Origin: Alphaproteobacteria bacterium UBA7691
GTDB taxonomy: Bacteria; Pseudomonadota; Alphaproteobacteria; Ferrovibrionales; Ferrovibrionaceae
Assembly: GCA_002482765.1 (NCBI GenBank)
Contig: DLGP01000108.1
Coordinates: 8,243-39,141 of the forward strand
Direction of reading: 5' to 3'
Length of the DNA stretch: 30,899 bases
The position numbers and the translations under genes were made by a program. A model generated the notes under the pieces. The model was not told the origin of the DNA and made no database searches. It worked only from the letters and a program-made list of their open reading frames with translations. Shown here piece by piece: positions 22,929-30,899 of the stretch (position 1 is its first letter; each line of letters begins with the position of its first letter).

Positions 22929-24053
22929 GGGCAAAGCCACACCCAGCTTTTCCGCCCAGGGCGCCAGGCCGGGCAGGATTTCCGGATGCAGGCGAATGCC
23001 GCTTTGTGCCTGTTCGGCTTTCAGCTTCAGGCCACGTTCGCCGGGTAGCCGGACCGGCGGGTTGCCCGGCTTTACCGGCGCCGTGCGGCAGGCTTCCGCC
23101 AGCCAGCCGGTTTCGCGCTCAAAGGCTTCGCGGCCACCAAAGGCTTCCGGGTCGATGATTTGCAGGAACACGCCGGCGCCCCAGCGTTTGGAGCCATCGG
23201 CGCGGCCAAAGCCGGCCAGGCCATTGGTGAGGGCTTCCACCAGCAGGCCCAGCGCATAGCCCTTATGGCCCAGATCCATGCCGCCAAGCGGCAGGATGGC
23301 GCCGGGCGGCTTGGTGAAGAAGGCGGCCGGATCGTCGGTTGCGTTACCCTGGTTGTCCACCAGCCAGTCGCCGCCCAGGCGGCGGTTGCCGCCATCGGCC
23401 TGATTCAGCCGGTGCAGCCGCGAGGTCATGCCATTGGATGTGGTTGAGGCGCTGATATCCAGCACCACCGGCAAACTATCCGGGCCAGTGGACCAGCCGG
23501 CGGCAATCGGATTGGGCGTGAAACGTCCGGCCAGCGCGCCATGCGGCGCCACCGAATTGCCCATCGGGTCGGAAGAGGCGAGCAGCAGCAGCATACCCTC
23601 GGCGGCGGCCAAGGGCGGATATACCGCCAGGCAGCCGATATGATGCGAGCGGCGGATGGCAATGGTGCAGGTGCCATAGATTTTGGCGCGCTTGACGCCC
23701 TCGCGGATGCCTTCACGCACCAGCCACAGGCCGGGCAGATACTGGCCATCCCAGGTCAGCGCCGCCGGGCGGTCGGATACCACGATGGGCTGGCCGGAAA
23801 GCGCCATCTGGCCTTTTTCGATTTCCGCCAGATAGCCGGGCAGCAATTGCAGGCCATGGGTGGAATGGCCCATGCGGTCGCCATCCAGCAGCAATTCGGC
23901 AACACAATCGGCCTTGTCGGCCTCCATGCCGGTTTTCGCCAGCAGGCTGCGGGCAAAATCCAGCAAAGCCGCATCGGCATAGCGGGGAGCATCCTGCGGC
24001 GCATGGCCGCGCTGGTCATGCTCGCGGTCGAGCGCCGCAGGATCAAGGCTCAC
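22917..24053 (-). CDS. Ldh-family (malate/L-lactate/ureidoglycolate) NAD(P)-dependent dehydrogenase
   Basis: This is a 378-residue protein, usual for the malate/L-lactate dehydrogenase-2 superfamily, which is unrelated to Rossmann-type LDHs. Visible hallmarks are LLDGDRMGHSTHGLQLLP (about residues 55-70), IAIRRSHHIGCLAVY, DPMGNSVAPHG, LDISASTTSNG and the C-terminal GYALGLLVEALTNGL. These form the NAD(P) site and the conserved His region. Enzymes of the family reduce 2-oxo acids or oxidise malate, lactate, sulfolactate or ureidoglycolate; the substrate is not evident. It starts with GTG 24053, which overlaps the stop of the upstream gene (GTGA). It is the last gene of the CDP-sugar operon, an unusual place for this enzyme. 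Confidence 0.85.
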   Translation of the reverse strand: MSLDPAALDREHDQRGHAPQDAPRYADAALLDFARSLLAKTGMEADKADCVAELLLDGDRMGHSTHGLQLLPGYLAEIEKGQMALSGQPIVVSDRPAALTWDGQYLPGLWLVREGIREGVKRAKIYGTCTIAIRRSHHIGCLAVYPPLAAAEGMLLLLASSDPMGNSVAPHGALAGRFTPNPIAAGWSTGPDSLPVVLDISASTTSNGMTSRLHRLNQADGGNRRLGGDWLVDNQGNATDDPAAFFTKPPGAILPLGGMDLGHKGYALGLLVEALTNGLAGFGRADGSKRWGAGVFLQIIDPEAFGGREAFERETGWLAEACRTAPVKPGNPPVRLPGERGLKLKAEQAQSGIRLHPEILPGLAPWAEKLGVALPGPL

Positions 24054-24541
24054 AGGGTTACGATCTCCACCTTGTCGGCCACGCCGAGCTGGGCATAAAG
24101 CTGATGCAGCAGGATATCGATCTGGCGGCTGTTGCGCTTGTCGAGCCAGGCATAGCCGTCATAGCCCTTGGTGGGGCCTTCGGCCACATGCACGATGCGG
24201 CCATAGCTGCGCGCGCATTCGGCGCCCAAAGCAATGATCTCTTCCCAGGCTTCCGCCGGCGTGGTGCCCCAATGCCAGCGCATCCAGTCGGCCAGCCACG
24301 GAAACACCGCATGCTCGAACAGCGACGGCGCACCCACCAGGGCCGCCTTATGCTCCACGATCAGGCGCTTGCGGATCGTGGTCTGCAACGGCAGCGGCAT
24401 GTCATACAGCGTCTGGAAACCATAGGCGCGCACCAGGGCGGGCGTCGGGTCGGCCACCACGGTGAGTTTACTTTCGCCGCTGAGTTTCTGAACCAGCGCC
24501 GACAGGTCGATATGCGGCGCGGCGGAAATGGCGATGCTCAT
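24050..24541 (-). CDS. Hypothetical protein, possibly a P-loop kinase relative lacking Walker A
   Basis: This is a 163-residue protein I cannot assign firmly. The C-terminal half (GRIVHVAEGPTKGYDGYAWLDKRNSRQIDILLHQLYAQLGV) has the flavour of AAA_28/thymidylate-kinase-like proteins, where a similar segment follows the lid. However, there is no GxxxxGK(S/T) loop, so nucleotide binding is doubtful. The sequence WLADWMRWHWGTTPAEAWEE is striking for its tryptophans. Its start overlaps the methyltransferase stop (ATGA), and its own stop overlaps the next start. The family resemblance is low-confidence inference. Confidence 0.6.
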   Translation of the reverse strand: MSIAISAAPHIDLSALVQKLSGESKLTVVADPTPALVRAYGFQTLYDMPLPLQTTIRKRLIVEHKAALVGAPSLFEHAVFPWLADWMRWHWGTTPAEAWEEIIALGAECARSYGRIVHVAEGPTKGYDGYAWLDKRNSRQIDILLHQLYAQLGVADKVEIVTL

Positions 24542-25398
24542 GGCTTGACCCTCCGCAGGAAACCATAGGGGTTGAGGGTCATGATGTAGCGTTCGGCAAA
24601 ACGCATATCAGCCTGGAAGGCATCATTCTCGGCCAGGAAGGCATGCGCTGCCGCCTTGGGGCCTTCATTCGGCACCGGATGATAGCCCATCACGTCGTTG
24701 AGCGAATCCTCAAACACATAATAGCCGCCCACCGGCACCAGCGGGTGATACAGCCGGGCCTCGTTCAGCACATGCGTTTTCTCATGATCCGAGTCCGCGA
24801 TGATCAGCACCTTCTTGCCATGGCAGCGGCGGAAGATTTCCTCGCGAGTGCTCTCGGCAGTGCTGGAGCCTTCAATGTAGGAAATGCGCTTGTTGCGGAT
24901 TTCCTTCACCTTGGAAAGCGTGATATCCACGCCGATCACTTCGCCATGGCCCACCAGATCAAGGATCGAGGCGTAGAAATGGCTGGCGCCGCCAAACATG
25001 ACGCCGAATTCCAGCACGATATCCGGCTTGGTTTCCCAGATCAGTTCCTGGTAAATCCAGCAATCCATAGGCGTCTTGATCAGGTCATGGCCAAGCCAGC
25101 GCTGCTGCAAATCCGAGGCGCCGTAGCGATAGCCCTGATGGATATAGTAGTAGTGATAGTAGAGATAATCCTTCAGCGTCATATCCAGCAGCCGCTCGAA
25201 ATTCGAGTGGTCGCCATAGAGCTTGGCGATGTCATGGATATGAGGATTGGAATAGAGCAGCTTCGGATGAATGCCGCTGGCATCGCAGAATGCCTTGCGC
25301 TGCTCGGCATTGTCCTGCGCATTGTTGGTGACAAGATGGCGCAGATACTTCTGCGCAATATCCTTGTCGAGGGCGGGGCCCGGTGCGGGCAAAGGCAT
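24538..25398 (-). CDS. CmcI-family (cephalosporin hydroxylase/rhamnosyl O-methyltransferase) protein
   Basis: This is a 286-residue protein of the CmcI/rhamnosyl O-methyltransferase family, a class I SAM-dependent fold. The SAM motif is VLEFGVMFGGASHFYASIL (about residues 125-143) with the acidic VIGVD strand after it. The metal/substrate region IADSDHEKTHVLNEARLYHPLVPVGGYYVFED follows and is diagnostic of this family. It probably O-methylates a sugar hydroxyl on the CDP-sugar or the finished glycan. The N-terminal extension (about 95 residues, Tyr-rich YLYYHYYYIHQGYRYG) is longer than the minimal domain and also contains the conserved lead-in to the fold. It lies 20 bp after the SDR gene in the operon. 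Confidence 0.85.
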   Translation of the reverse strand: MPLPAPGPALDKDIAQKYLRHLVTNNAQDNAEQRKAFCDASGIHPKLLYSNPHIHDIAKLYGDHSNFERLLDMTLKDYLYYHYYYIHQGYRYGASDLQQRWLGHDLIKTPMDCWIYQELIWETKPDIVLEFGVMFGGASHFYASILDLVGHGEVIGVDITLSKVKEIRNKRISYIEGSSTAESTREEIFRRCHGKKVLIIADSDHEKTHVLNEARLYHPLVPVGGYYVFEDSLNDVMGYHPVPNEGPKAAAHAFLAENDAFQADMRFAERYIMTLNPYGFLRRVKP

Positions 25399-25418
25399 GT
25401 GGCGATATCCCCCAGCTG

Positions 25419-26282
25419 CTAGAAATGCGCGGCCAGCGCGCGAATCGTGGTTTCAAGCGTAGAACGCGGCTCCGCGCTTGTATAGCGCGACCTGTAGGCC
25501 AGCGGCGCCGGCTGCGGCGCGGATTTTGGCGCGGGCCGTTCCACCAGGCCGCTCTCCGGCGCCAGCCAGGTGATGCAGGCCTGGGCAAAGGCGTAAACCG
25601 TCATGTCGTCGGCGCCGATGGCATTCTGCACCCGGCAGCGGCCCGGCTCGGCGGGCGCGGCGACAAAGGCTGCGGCCTCGGCGGCAATGCTGGCGGCAGA
25701 GACGAAGTTGCGGCGCTGCTCGCCATCGCTTTTCAGCACAATGCGGCCGGTCTGGCACAGCTCACGCGGAAATGAAAACGGGATCAGCGACCAGCGTTTG
25801 AAGCGACCCAGATCGGGCGGCAGGCCATAGACCGCACAGGGGCGCAGGATCAGCACATCCAGGCCGCGCTGCAAGGCGGCGCGGCGGCAAAGCTGCTCGG
25901 TGGCATAATGCGCCAGGGCATAATCGCCCAGCGGGTTCACCGGCCGCGCCTCGGTGATATCGCCCTCCAGCGGGCCATAAACATGCGCGGTGGAAATATA
26001 GATCAGCCGGGTGATGCCAGCGCGGCATGCGGCATCCAGCAAGGCCTGGGTTTGCCGCGTGGCGCGCGCCCAGGCCGCGGCCGGGTCGGCGGCAAATTCC
26101 TCATCGGTAATGCCGGCGGCATGCACCAGCGTGCCGCCATCCGGAAAAGCCGAGGCGTTCAGCCGTCCGGCGTTATTCAAATCCAGGTCGGCGCGGCCGG
26201 GACAATAGGCCCAGGGCAGCTTTGCCAGGATGGCGCTGCCGATCAGGCCCGAGGCGCCGAGGATATGGATAGCCGAACTCAT
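25419..26282 (-). CDS. Extended SDR-family NAD(P)-dependent nucleotide-sugar epimerase/reductase
   Basis: This is a 287-residue protein. The Rossmann motif GASGLIG is at residues 9-15. The middle has TLVHAAGIT and the serine-bearing strand LIYISTAHVYG. In the catalytic segment NPLGDYALAHYATEQL the usual Tyr-x3-Lys reads Tyr-x3-His. LRPCAVYGLPP follows as in sugar-nucleotide SDRs. It probably reduces or epimerises the 4-keto sugar produced by RfbG and the 3,5-epimerase; which reaction is unclear given the substituted lysine. The start ATG overlaps the acyltransferase stop (ATGA). Confidence 0.85.
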   Translation of the reverse strand: MSSAIHILGASGLIGSAILAKLPWAYCPGRADLDLNNAGRLNASAFPDGGTLVHAAGITDEEFAADPAAAWARATRQTQALLDAACRAGITRLIYISTAHVYGPLEGDITEARPVNPLGDYALAHYATEQLCRRAALQRGLDVLILRPCAVYGLPPDLGRFKRWSLIPFSFPRELCQTGRIVLKSDGEQRRNFVSAASIAAEAAAFVAAPAEPGRCRVQNAIGADDMTVYAFAQACITWLAPESGLVERPAPKSAPQPAPLAYRSRYTSAEPRSTLETTIRALAAHF

Positions 26283-26782
26283 TGGTCACGCCAGCGGATG
26301 AATTTGGCCGGCGTGCCGGCCATCACGGCATAGGGTTCCACCTTGCCCTGCACCACGCTGCCGGCAGCGATCACGGCGCCCTGGCCGATATGCGCGCCAT
26401 CAAGGATGGTGCAATTGGCGCCCAGCCACACATCATCCTCGATCACCACGCCGCCTTTGGAGGGCAGGAAACCCTGATGCCGGATCGGGATGTCGCGCCG
26501 GCCATAGGCATGGTTGGTCGGCACGATCATGCAGCCCGGCGCCACCAGCACATAATTGCCGAAGCGGATGCCGTTGCCGGAATACAGGCAGCTATGCGGA
26601 TTGATGTAGCAATGCTCGCCGATCACCACATCGCCGCTGCCGCCCACCGGGCGGATCACCACAAAATCGTAGATATGCGTATGCGCGCCGATGACGATGC
26701 GGCTGCCGCGGGAAGAGGGGATGATGCGTGCATCCGGGCTGATCTGCGCTGTCGGGTCGATTTGCAGGGCGGCGTCGCTCAT
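26279..26782 (-). CDS. Left-handed beta-helix (hexapeptide) sugar acyltransferase
   Basis: This is a 167-residue protein. ATG 26782 overlaps the preceding epimerase stop; the longer frame upstream is a shadow of that gene. Imperfect hexapeptide repeats run through most of the protein (IDPTAQISPDARI, GDVVIGEHCYINPHS, IRFGNYVLVAPGC, VVIEDDVWLGANCTILDGAHIGQGAVIAAGSVV). The catalytic-type His is in VPTNHAYG, and the end is the typical VMAGTPAKFIRWRDQ. Such enzymes transfer acetyl or another acyl group from CoA to sugars of O-antigens or capsules. The acceptor is probably the deoxysugar made by this operon. Confidence 0.87.
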   Translation of the reverse strand: MSDAALQIDPTAQISPDARIIPSSRGSRIVIGAHTHIYDFVVIRPVGGSGDVVIGEHCYINPHSCLYSGNGIRFGNYVLVAPGCMIVPTNHAYGRRDIPIRHQGFLPSKGGVVIEDDVWLGANCTILDGAHIGQGAVIAAGSVVQGKVEPYAVMAGTPAKFIRWRDQ

Positions 26783-27336
26783 GCCCAGGCCTCGGCGATG
26801 GGTTCCAGCTCGGCCAGCAGCGGCTGCACACGGTCGCGGTCGGAGAGAATTGGCTCGCGCACCGGCCAGTCTATGCCCACCGCCGGATCGTTCCAGCGCA
26901 GGCCGCCTTCCAGCGCGGGGGCATACATATTGTCCACCTTGTAGGTGACCACGGAATTGTCGGTCAGCGTGCAATAGCCATGGGCAAAGCCGCGCGGGAT
27001 CAGCACCATGTTATGCTTGGCGGCATCCAGCTCCACACAATCCCATTGCCCGAAAGTCGGCGAGCCGGCGCGCAGGTCCACAAACACATCCAGCACCACG
27101 CCTTGCGTGGCGCGGATCAGCTTGGTTTCGGCGCTGGGCGGGCGCTGGAAATGCAGGCCGCGCACGGTATGGCGCAATTCGGTGCGGGCTTCATTCTCTT
27201 GCAGCCAGGCGCGGTCGATGCCGGCTTCGGCGAAAATCTGCTTGTCGTAAACCCGCATGAAATAGCCGCGATGGTCGCCGCGCGGCGCCAGCGTAATCTC
27301 ATGCACACCGGGCAATTTGCGCTTCTCGATTTTCAT
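26779..27336 (-). CDS. rfbC: RmlC-like NDP-4-keto-6-deoxyhexose 3,5-epimerase
   Basis: This is a 185-residue cupin, the normal RmlC length. ATG 27336 overlaps the rfbG stop (ATGA). The active-site His62 is in VRGLHFQRPP, Lys72 in TKLIR, then DVFVDLRAGSPTFGQW, IPRGFAHGY, and the catalytic-type Tyr138 in YKVDNMYAP. RmlC normally acts on dTDP-4-keto-6-deoxyglucose. With CDP-glucose genes next to it and no RmlA/B/D, the substrate here is probably CDP-4-keto-6-deoxyglucose. Whether it epimerises C3, C5 or both is not visible. Confidence 0.87.
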   Translation of the reverse strand: MKIEKRKLPGVHEITLAPRGDHRGYFMRVYDKQIFAEAGIDRAWLQENEARTELRHTVRGLHFQRPPSAETKLIRATQGVVLDVFVDLRAGSPTFGQWDCVELDAAKHNMVLIPRGFAHGYCTLTDNSVVTYKVDNMYAPALEGGLRWNDPAVGIDWPVREPILSDRDRVQPLLAELEPIAEAWA

Positions 27337-28406
27337 GCGGCGCTCACATCTGCCGAATAGGCGGTTATCTGCTGCCGCGTTACCTCGGCCATGTCGGCGC
27401 CGGCATGGACGGCGCGATACCAGGCCACGCTCTGCGCCAGGGCCTGTTCCAGGCTCCAGGCATTCGACCAATGCAGGCGTTCCGCTGCCTTGGCGCTGTT
27501 CAGCATCAGCAGGCCGGCTTCCGGGATGCCGTCGCCGCCAGTATTGGCCCAGGCAGCGTTGTTGCCCCATGCGCGCACCAGGATATCAACCACGCGGCGC
27601 ACAGGCGCGGCACTGGCCTGGGCCGGGCCGAGATTCCAGGCGCCGGCAAATTGTTTGGGCGCAGCGGCAAGCTGTTCGGTGAGCAGCAGCAGGCCACGCG
27701 CCGCTTCCAGCACATGCTGCCAGGGCCGCACCGCATCGGGGCGGCGGATTTCCAATGTCTGGCCGGCACCAAAGGCGCGGATCGCATCGGGCACCAAGCG
27801 GTCTGCGGCCCAATCGCCGCCGCCGATGATATTGCCGGCGCGGATCGTGGCCAGGCCGGCATCGGCGGCCAGATAGCGGTTGGCATAGGCTTCGGCCACC
27901 AATTCGCTGGCGCTTTTGGATGCCGAATAGGGCTCGTCGCCGCCCAGCTCGTCATCTTCCAGATAAGCCTGGCCGGTCTCGCGGTTGCGATACACTTTGT
28001 CGGTGGTGAACACCACGGTGGTGCGGATGCCTGGGCAGCCGCGCGCTGCTTCCAGCACATGGGCGGTGCCCATCACATTGGTGGCAAAGGTATCCACCGG
28101 ATGGCGATAGGCTTCGCGCACAATCGGCTGGGCCGCCAGATGCAGCAGGATTTCCGGATCGGCCTGGCGCATGGCGCGTTCAACATGGGCCGCGTCGCGC
28201 ACATCGCCCTCGATGCTATGCAGCTTTTCATGCAGCCGCACATGGCCGAAGAAATGCGGATTGCTCGGCGGCGGCAGGGCAAAGCCGGTCACCTTGGCGT
28301 CGAGTTCGGCGAGCCAGAAAGCGGTCCAGCCGCCAACAAAGCCGCTATGGCCGGTCAGGAAAACGCGCTTGCCGCGCCAGAAAGTCGCATCAGGGAGCGG
28401 CGCCAT
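27333..28406 (-). CDS. rfbG: CDP-glucose 4,6-dehydratase
   Basis: This is a 357-residue extended SDR. Key features are GHSGFVGGWTAFWLAELDAKVTGFAL (NAD binding), GDVRD, HLAAQPIVREAYRHP, TTDKVYRNRE and YLEDDELGGDEPYSASKSASEL with the Tyr-x3-Lys pair. Together they are diagnostic of CDP-glucose dehydratases as distinct from dTDP enzymes. The enzyme makes CDP-4-keto-6-deoxyglucose. The preceding gene supplies its substrate, and the stop overlaps the epimerase start. Confidence 0.93.
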   Translation of the reverse strand: MAPLPDATFWRGKRVFLTGHSGFVGGWTAFWLAELDAKVTGFALPPPSNPHFFGHVRLHEKLHSIEGDVRDAAHVERAMRQADPEILLHLAAQPIVREAYRHPVDTFATNVMGTAHVLEAARGCPGIRTTVVFTTDKVYRNRETGQAYLEDDELGGDEPYSASKSASELVAEAYANRYLAADAGLATIRAGNIIGGGDWAADRLVPDAIRAFGAGQTLEIRRPDAVRPWQHVLEAARGLLLLTEQLAAAPKQFAGAWNLGPAQASAAPVRRVVDILVRAWGNNAAWANTGGDGIPEAGLLMLNSAKAAERLHWSNAWSLEQALAQSVAWYRAVHAGADMAEVTRQQITAYSADVSAA

Positions 28407-28423
28407 TGTTCAGGCCCGTCGCT

Positions 28424-29212
28424 TCAGCGCAGCCAGGGGGCGCGGCCGCTCTGCCACATCTCGTTCAGCATCTGCATTTCGCGGAAAGTGTCCATGCATT
28501 GCCAGAAGCCATCATGGTTGAAGGCGGCAAGCTGCTTATTCTGCGCCAGCGGCGGCAGGATATCGGTTTCCAGCACCATCTTCGGATTCTCGGAAGCGCG
28601 CTCAAACACGTCGCGCTCAAACACAAAGAAGCCGCCATTGATCCAGCCGCTGCCAACCTGCGGCTTTTCCTGGAAAGTATGCACGGCGCCTTCGCGGATA
28701 TCGATCTCGCCATAACGCGACGAGGGATGCACGGCGGTGACGGTGGCTTCCAGGCCACGCTGCTGGTGCGTTTCATACAGCGCGGCGATATCCACATTGG
28801 CCACGCCATCGCCATAGGTGGCGAAGAACTGCTTGCCGCGCACATGGCGCAGGGCGCGTTTGATGCGGCCGCCGGTCTGGGTTTCGGCGCCGGTCTCGGC
28901 CAGCACCACACGCCAATCGTCGATATTCGGCTGGCTCAGCAATTCCACGTCGTTATGCGCCAGCGACACCGCCACATCGGCGTTACGCAGGCGATAATTC
29001 AGGAAGTAATCGCGGATCGCATCGCCTTTGTAGCCGAGGCAGAGCACAAAGTTGCGCACGCCGTAGGAGGCGTAATGCCGCATGATATGCCACAGGATCG
29101 GCCGGCCGCCGATTTCCACCATCGGCTTGGGCTTGAACTCGGTTTCCTCCCGCAGGCGCGTGCCAAGGCCGCCGCACAGGATGACGCATTCCATATTGTT
29201 CAAGCTGGCCAT
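28424..29212 (-). CDS. rfbF: Glucose-1-phosphate cytidylyltransferase
   Basis: This is a 262-residue nucleotidyltransferase, usual for RfbF/DdhA. The CTP-binding loop reads LCGGLGTRLREETEFKPKPMVEIGGRPILWHIM. TYGDGVANVD carries the metal-binding Asp. QEKPQVGSGWINGGFFVF and LETDILPPLAQ are family-typical. It forms CDP-glucose from glucose-1-phosphate and CTP, the first step of CDP-deoxysugar synthesis. It is the first gene of the operon. ATG 29212 has GGGAG upstream, and a TATAAA box on the minus strand (29247-29252) could be part of the promoter, although no convincing -35 accompanies it. Confidence 0.94.
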   Translation of the reverse strand: MASLNNMECVILCGGLGTRLREETEFKPKPMVEIGGRPILWHIMRHYASYGVRNFVLCLGYKGDAIRDYFLNYRLRNADVAVSLAHNDVELLSQPNIDDWRVVLAETGAETQTGGRIKRALRHVRGKQFFATYGDGVANVDIAALYETHQQRGLEATVTAVHPSSRYGEIDIREGAVHTFQEKPQVGSGWINGGFFVFERDVFERASENPKMVLETDILPPLAQNKQLAAFNHDGFWQCMDTFREMQMLNEMWQSGRAPWLR

Positions 29213-29301
29213 GGTTTCTCCCGCCCAATCGAATCACGGCGCTAGCTTTATAGCACCTGGATAACCGCAGATTGCCGGGGAATGGTTTCCCAAATGTTAA
29301 A

Positions 29302-29323
29302 GGCCGCCGGTTTCCCGGCGGCC
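29302..29323 (-). terminator. Rho-independent terminator of the Cox-type dehydrogenase operon
   Basis: GGCCGCCGG and CCGGCGGCC form a perfect 9-bp GC-rich stem with a GAAA loop (read on the minus strand). It is followed by TTTAACATTT. It lies 28 bp after the FAD-subunit stop and insulates this operon from rfbF. Confidence 0.8.
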
Positions 29324-29350
29324 CCAACAATCAGGTGCATGGCAACAGGC

Positions 29351-30148
29351 TCAGCCCAAAGCCGCCTGCACCGCGCGCTTGGCGATCACGCCCACCAGAT
29401 GGGCGCGGTAATCCGCCGAGGCGTGGATGTCGTTATTCATCGCCTTGGCATCGGTTTTCACCCCGTTGAGCGCATCCGGCGAGAAATTGCCGGCCAGCGC
29501 CGCTTCCATGGCGGCATGGCGGAACACACCCGGGCCGGCGCCGTTGATGGCAACGCGGATGCCGCCAGCGGTTTCAGCCACAAAGGCGCCAACCATCACA
29601 TAACGCGAGGCCGGGTTCGGGAATTTCACATAGCCGGCGCGTTTCGGCACCGGGAACACGATCTTCACGATGATCTCGCCTTCATCCAGCGCCGTCTCGA
29701 ACAGGCCGGTGAAGAATTCATCGGCCGCAATGGTGCGCTTGTTGGTGTGGATGGTGGCATTGAGGCCGAGCACGGCAGCGGGATAATCCGCTGCCGGATC
29801 GTGGTTGGCCACCGAGCCGCCGATGGTGCCCATATTACGCACCTGTGGGTCGCCGATGCCGCTGGCCAGATGCGCCAGGGCCGGGATCGCCTGTTTCACC
29901 TCGGCCGAAGCGGCCACGGCGGCATGGCGGGTGGCGGCGCCGATGCTGACACTATCGGCACTCACCGTGATGCCGCTCAGTTCGGCGATGCCGGTCAGGT
30001 CGATCAGGTCAGACGGCGAGGCAAGGCGCTGCTTCAGGGTCGGCAGCAGGGTCTGGCCACCGGCCAGCAGCTTGCCATCGGCAGCGCCGCTGAGCAGGCT
30101 GGCAGCTTCGGCCAGGCTGGCGGGGCGGTGATAATTGAACTCATACAT
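29351..30148 (-). CDS. FAD-binding medium subunit of a xanthine-dehydrogenase/CO-dehydrogenase-family enzyme
   Basis: This is a 265-residue CoxM-type protein. FAD-binding motifs AGGQTLLP (about residues 30-37) and TIGGSVANHDPAADYPAA (about 108-125) are clear, preceded by GDPQVRNMG. The C-terminal CO_deh_flav_C domain follows. GGGAGG 9 bp before the ATG overlaps the stop of the molybdopterin subunit, so the two are tightly coupled. Aerobic CO dehydrogenase itself cannot be claimed, because most proteins of this group oxidise aldehydes, purines or other N-heterocycles. Confidence 0.9.
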   Translation of the reverse strand: MYEFNYHRPASLAEAASLLSGAADGKLLAGGQTLLPTLKQRLASPSDLIDLTGIAELSGITVSADSVSIGAATRHAAVAASAEVKQAIPALAHLASGIGDPQVRNMGTIGGSVANHDPAADYPAAVLGLNATIHTNKRTIAADEFFTGLFETALDEGEIIVKIVFPVPKRAGYVKFPNPASRYVMVGAFVAETAGGIRVAINGAGPGVFRHAAMEAALAGNFSPDALNGVKTDAKAMNNDIHASADYRAHLVGVIAKRAVQAALG

Positions 30149-30163
30149 GCTGGTTATCCTCCC

Positions 30164-30898
<735 letters not shown>

Positions 30899-30899
30899 G

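Noticed and set aside
23541..28715. Plus-strand ORFs opposite the CDP-sugar operon, up to 436 codons
   Set aside because: All are antisense shadows of strongly supported minus-strand genes.

Overview
The window is GC-rich (roughly 60-65% by eye) and reads like the chromosome of an alphaproteobacterium. The evidence is the ScsB-like electron transporter next to a peroxiredoxin-like protein, a sigma-54-driven flagellar hook gene with FlbD/ftr-like upstream dyads, a Cox-type molybdenum hydroxylase and an RTX serralysin-like protease. The order is inferred only loosely (Rhodospirillales-like is a guess). Two stretches (about 4.2-6.65 kb and 13.75-18.9 kb) look less GC-rich and carry accessory genes.

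Layout. 1-3.9 kb, + strand: the 3' part of an ScsB/DsbD-type reductase, its likely peroxiredoxin-like partner, a lipoprotein preceded by a strong hairpin, a CopZ-like metallochaperone and a small orphan protein. 3.9-6.66 kb: a glutathione transferase remnant cut exactly where a TGACC(A/G)GCCCCC IS3-like end begins. Next come a permuted papain-fold (YiiX-like) hydrolase, a protein with an R-N-x3-H HEPN ribonuclease motif and a tiny SEC-C zinc-motif ORF. A second directly oriented copy of the same IS-like end closes the segment. This repeat-bounded module is the best candidate in the window for an undescribed system.

6.7-13.7 kb: lone flgE (- strand) with a perfect sigma-54 promoter, and divergently an orphan membrane PAS histidine kinase. 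These are followed by two YfcG-like glutathione transferases flanking a GNAT acetyltransferase, an HCCA isomerase-like kappa GST, a YbaK-type deacylase and tRNA-Ser(GCT). 13.7-18.9 kb: a terminator, an IS3-like remnant and a 1595-residue DUF4011/SF1 helicase/nuclease/DUF3320 protein, a family linked to phage defence. 19-22.9 kb: an RTX metalloprotease, a citryl-CoA lyase-like protein and an unknown partner.

22.9-29.2 kb, - strand: an eight-gene, largely ATGA-coupled operon. RfbF and RfbG make CDP-4-keto-6-deoxyglucose, and a 3,5-epimerase, a hexapeptide acyltransferase, an SDR and a CmcI-type methyltransferase would then modify the sugar. No RfbH is present in the window. Two unusual downstream genes follow (a P-loop-less protein and an Ldh-family oxidoreductase). 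29.3-30.9 kb, - strand: the FAD subunit and the end of the molybdopterin subunit of a Cox-type dehydrogenase, closed by a clear terminator.
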